Of a stretch of DNA of 64,000 nt, positions 61,725-64,000 are shown in pieces. The stretch spans positions 806,001 through 870,000 of the forward strand of contig NZ_WHUV01000003.1 of assembly GCF_009380155.1 (NCBI RefSeq), written 5' to 3'. The stretch is from Pseudomonas piscis. GTDB lineage: Bacteria; Pseudomonadota; Gammaproteobacteria; Pseudomonadales; Pseudomonadaceae. The position numbers and the translations under genes are program-made. The number at the start of each line of letters is the position of its first letter. The first letter of the stretch is position 1. The notes below the pieces were generated by a model. It worked only from the letters and a program-made list of their open reading frames with translations, searched no databases and was not told the DNA's origin.

Positions 61725-61759
61725 TTGGCTCGGGACCTTTTGCAAAGGGCCCGAGCCAA
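61725..61759. terminator. Strong hairpin between the ABC gene and rbdA
   Basis: TTGGCTCGGG and CCCGAGCCAA form a perfect 10-bp stem, extended by CCTTT/AAAGG inside. No T-run. It may separate the ABC transcript from rbdA or act in its leader. Confidence 0.55.
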
Positions 61760-61862
61760 CGGCCGTTCGCCCGGTCTCGAAACGGGGGAAATTAGCCTAA
61801 TCTGTGCTGTCTGAGGCGGGACTACTGGGTGTTCATTTGGCAGTGCTGAAGCAAGGACCCTC

Positions 61863-64000
61863 ATGAAGCAAAAGCGGACTTTCGCAACGCCACGGTTGTT
61901 GGGCATTGTCTGGCCTTTCATTGCAGTGGTGGTATTCCAGGCACTCCTGGGTGGCCTCAGCCTGTATGTGCTATCGGCGGTGCGTGGCTACGTCGCCGGC
62001 GAAAGCCTGTGGTCCAAGGGCCAGAAAGACGCTATCTATTACCTCAGCCTGTATGCCGACAGCCGCGACGAAGGCACCTTCCTCAAATACCAGAACGCGA
62101 TCGCCGTGCCTCAGGGCGGGCATGAGCTGCGGGTGGCGCTCGATAGCCAGCCTCCAGACCTGGAAGCAGCGCGCCTGGGGATCCTCAAGGGCGGCAACCA
62201 CCCGGACGACGTGGCCAGCCTGATCTGGCTGTACCTCAACTTCCGGCACTTCAGCTACCTGGAAAAAGCCATCGACCGCTGGACCGTGGGCGACAGCTAC
62301 CTGTTGCAACTGGACCAGGTGGCGCGGGAAATGCACCAGCACATCAGTAGCAACAATGCCAGCGAGGCCGATGTCCAGCGCTGGAAGAGCGAAATCTTCG
62401 CTATCAACGACGGGGTCACCCCCGCGGCCAAGGCGTTCAGCGATGCCCTTGGAGAGGGCTCGCGGGTGATCCTGCGGTTGCTGCTGGTGACCAACCTGGC
62501 CACGGCGTTGTTCCTGATCGGCCTGGCTTTGCTGCGCACCCACAAGCTGCTGGCCCAGCGCCATGCCTTCGCCACCGCTCTGCAGTTGGAGAAAGAGCGG
62601 GCGCAGATCACCTTGCAGTCCATCGGCGATGGGGTAATCACCACTGATGTCGAGGGTGCCATCGCCTACATGAACCCGGCGGCGGAGGAACTGACTCGCT
62701 GGAAGGCTGCGCAGGCCGTGGGTTTGCCCCTGGCGGCACTGTTCAATCTGCTGGATGAAAACGCCCAGGCCGATGGTTTCACGCTGATCGAGCATATTCT
62801 CAGCGGCCAGCTCAGTGGTGGCAGCGAGCATTCCAAGCTGATCCAGCGCCTGGACGGCAGCACGGTGTCGGTGACGCTGGTGGGGGCACCGATTCGCAAT
62901 TCCGGGAAGGTCAGCGGTGCGGTGCTAGTGCTGCACGACATGACCCAGGAGCGGCAGTACATCGCCAACCTGTCCTGGCAGGCGACCCACGATGCCCTGA
63001 CTGGCCTGGCCAACCGCCGCGAGTTCGAGTTCCGCCTGGAACAGGCCCTGTACGGCCTGGCCCGGCAACCGGCGCGGCATGCCCTGATGTTCCTGGACCT
63101 GGACCAGTTCAAGTTGGTCAACGACACCTGCGGCCATGCCGCCGGCGACGAATTGCTGCGGCATATCTGCGCCTTGCTGCAGTCGGGCCTGCGCGAGGGC
63201 GATACCCTGGCCCGGCTGGGTGGGGACGAGTTCGGCATCCTCCTGGAGAATTGCTCGCCGGAGGCTGCGGAGAAAATCGCCGAAGGCTTGCGCCAGACCG
63301 TGCAGAACCTGCATTTCGTCTGGAAGGGCCGGCCGTTCGTGACCACCGTGAGTATCGGCCTGGTACATATCGCCCAGACCCCGACCACCCTGGAGGCCTC
63401 CCTGCGGGCGGCGGACATGGCCTGCTACATGGCCAAGGAAAAGGGTCGCAATCGAGTGCAGGTCTACCATGCCGATGACTCGGAGCTGTCCCTGCGTTTT
63501 GGCGAGATGGCCTGGGTCCAGCGCCTGCACATGGCGCTGGAGGAAAACCGCTTCTGCCTGTACTCCCAGGAAATCACCGCGCTGGGCCACATGGAGGGAG
63601 ATGGTGGCCATCTGGAGATCCTCCTGCGGCTGCACGATGAGGCCGGGCGCATGATCCTGCCGGACAGTTTCATCCCGGCAGCCGAGCGCTATGGCCTGAT
63701 GACGTCCCTGGATCGCTGGGTAGTACAGAACGTATTCAAGATCGTTGCCCAGTGTATCGAAGAGGGTCGGGAAGGGCCGATGGCCATGTGCGCGATCAAT
63801 TTGTCGGGGATCACCATCGGCGACGACGAGTTCCTCGACTTCCTGCGCGAGCAGTTCGCCATCTACCGGGTGCCACCGGAGCTGATCTGTTTTGAAATTA
63901 CCGAAACCAGCGCCATCGCCAATCTGGGCAGCGCGATTCGTTTTATAAACGAACTCAAGGGCTTAGGTTGTCATTTTTCCCTGGACGACTTTTGTGCGGG
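61863..64000 (+). CDS. rbdA: RbdA-like cyclic-di-GMP regulator (PAS-GGDEF-EAL), C-terminus beyond window
   Basis: The first 712 codons of an inner-membrane protein. Two membrane helices (about 12-40 and 199-220) flank a periplasmic sensor. A PAS domain (about 240-360) is followed by GGDEF (residues 453-457, RLGGDEF intact) and an EAL domain beginning near 570; the EAL site reads EILLR with Glu585 and Arg589 present. In P. aeruginosa, RbdA (about 800 aa) degrades c-di-GMP and promotes biofilm dispersal. Upstream gene order also matches. Confidence 0.9.
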   Translation, partial: MKQKRTFATPRLLGIVWPFIAVVVFQALLGGLSLYVLSAVRGYVAGESLWSKGQKDAIYYLSLYADSRDEGTFLKYQNAIAVPQGGHELRVALDSQPPDLEAARLGILKGGNHPDDVASLIWLYLNFRHFSYLEKAIDRWTVGDSYLLQLDQVAREMHQHISSNNASEADVQRWKSEIFAINDGVTPAAKAFSDALGEGSRVILRLLLVTNLATALFLIGLALLRTHKLLAQRHAFATALQLEKERAQITLQSIGDGVITTDVEGAIAYMNPAAEELTRWKAAQAVGLPLAALFNLLDENAQADGFTLIEHILSGQLSGGSEHSKLIQRLDGSTVSVTLVGAPIRNSGKVSGAVLVLHDMTQERQYIANLSWQATHDALTGLANRREFEFRLEQALYGLARQPARHALMFLDLDQFKLVNDTCGHAAGDELLRHICALLQSGLREGDTLARLGGDEFGILLENCSPEAAEKIAEGLRQTVQNLHFVWKGRPFVTTVSIGLVHIAQTPTTLEASLRAADMACYMAKEKGRNRVQVYHADDSELSLRFGEMAWVQRLHMALEENRFCLYSQEITALGHMEGDGGHLEILLRLHDEAGRMILPDSFIPAAERYGLMTSLDRWVVQNVFKIVAQCIEEGREGPMAMCAINLSGITIGDDEFLDFLREQFAIYRVPPELICFEITETSAIANLGSAIRFINELKGLGCHFSLDDFCA

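Overview
The window is chromosomal DNA from a Pseudomonas, most likely of the P. fluorescens group (P. protegens/P. chlororaphis-like). I infer this from the high GC content, Pseudomonas-type REP repeats, the NAGGN osmolyte genes, and long runs of gene order that match my memory of P. aeruginosa PAO1. These runs are apeB-rluA-minEDC-lpxL; folE-smr-prmB-aroC-MFS; pap-thiolase; and fumC-bolA-trhO-dsbA-ABC-rbdA. It carries about 61 protein genes, two of them cut by the window edges. I see no rRNA, tRNA, CRISPR array, prophage or insertion sequence.

Layout. 1-2.7 kb: phosphonate-like uptake module (phosphatase-family enzyme, periplasmic binding protein, divergent GntR/UTRA regulator with two matching operators). 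2.7-6.6 kb: exported M20 amidohydrolase, MscS-type channel and a tiny membrane protein. 6.7-15.2 kb: apeB, an inserted glycosyltransferase-like gene, rluA, minE-minD-minC, lpxL, patatin and pirin. 15.3-24.1 kb: purine/urate catabolism block (Tsx-like porin, NCS2 permease, puuD, allA, uraD, puuE, hiuH, AzgA-type permease). 24.4-31.5 kb: MarR regulator with divergent aminotransferase and GST, glutaredoxin-like protein, folE, Smr protein, a cysteine-hydrolase homologue without its cysteine, prmB, and a coiled-coil protein. 31.6-36.1 kb: alpha/beta hydrolase, aroC, MFS, a degenerate acireductone dioxygenase, DUF3509. 36.7-44.5 kb: acyl-CoA synthetase, ankyrin protein, small proteins, LTA-synthase-like enzyme, SDR, YnfA, YheU. 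44.6-49.4 kb: NAGGN osmoprotectant operon. 49.6-64 kb: mnmC, pap, thiolase, EamA, fumC, DUF2059, bolA, trhO, DsbA-like, ABC exporter, and an rbdA homologue cut by the window end.

How genes work together. PuuD, HiuH, UraD, PuuE and AllA cover urate to glyoxylate except allantoicase, which is not present here. A shared palindrome, TTGTATACAA or a one-base variant, lies in front of the puuE operon, hiuH and the AzgA permease and probably marks a small regulon. MinC, MinD and MinE place the division septum. The three NAGGN genes make and process an osmoprotectant dipeptide.

Most of the window is ordinary core genome. The points most worth a second look are the acireductone dioxygenase homologue that has lost three of four metal ligands where PAO1 has the mtnBDC genes, the isochorismatase-fold protein with Ser in place of the catalytic Cys, the purine-regulon palindrome, the twin 20-bp sites between the MarR gene and its divergent aminotransferase, and a 46-bp nested hairpin upstream of the Tsx-like gene.
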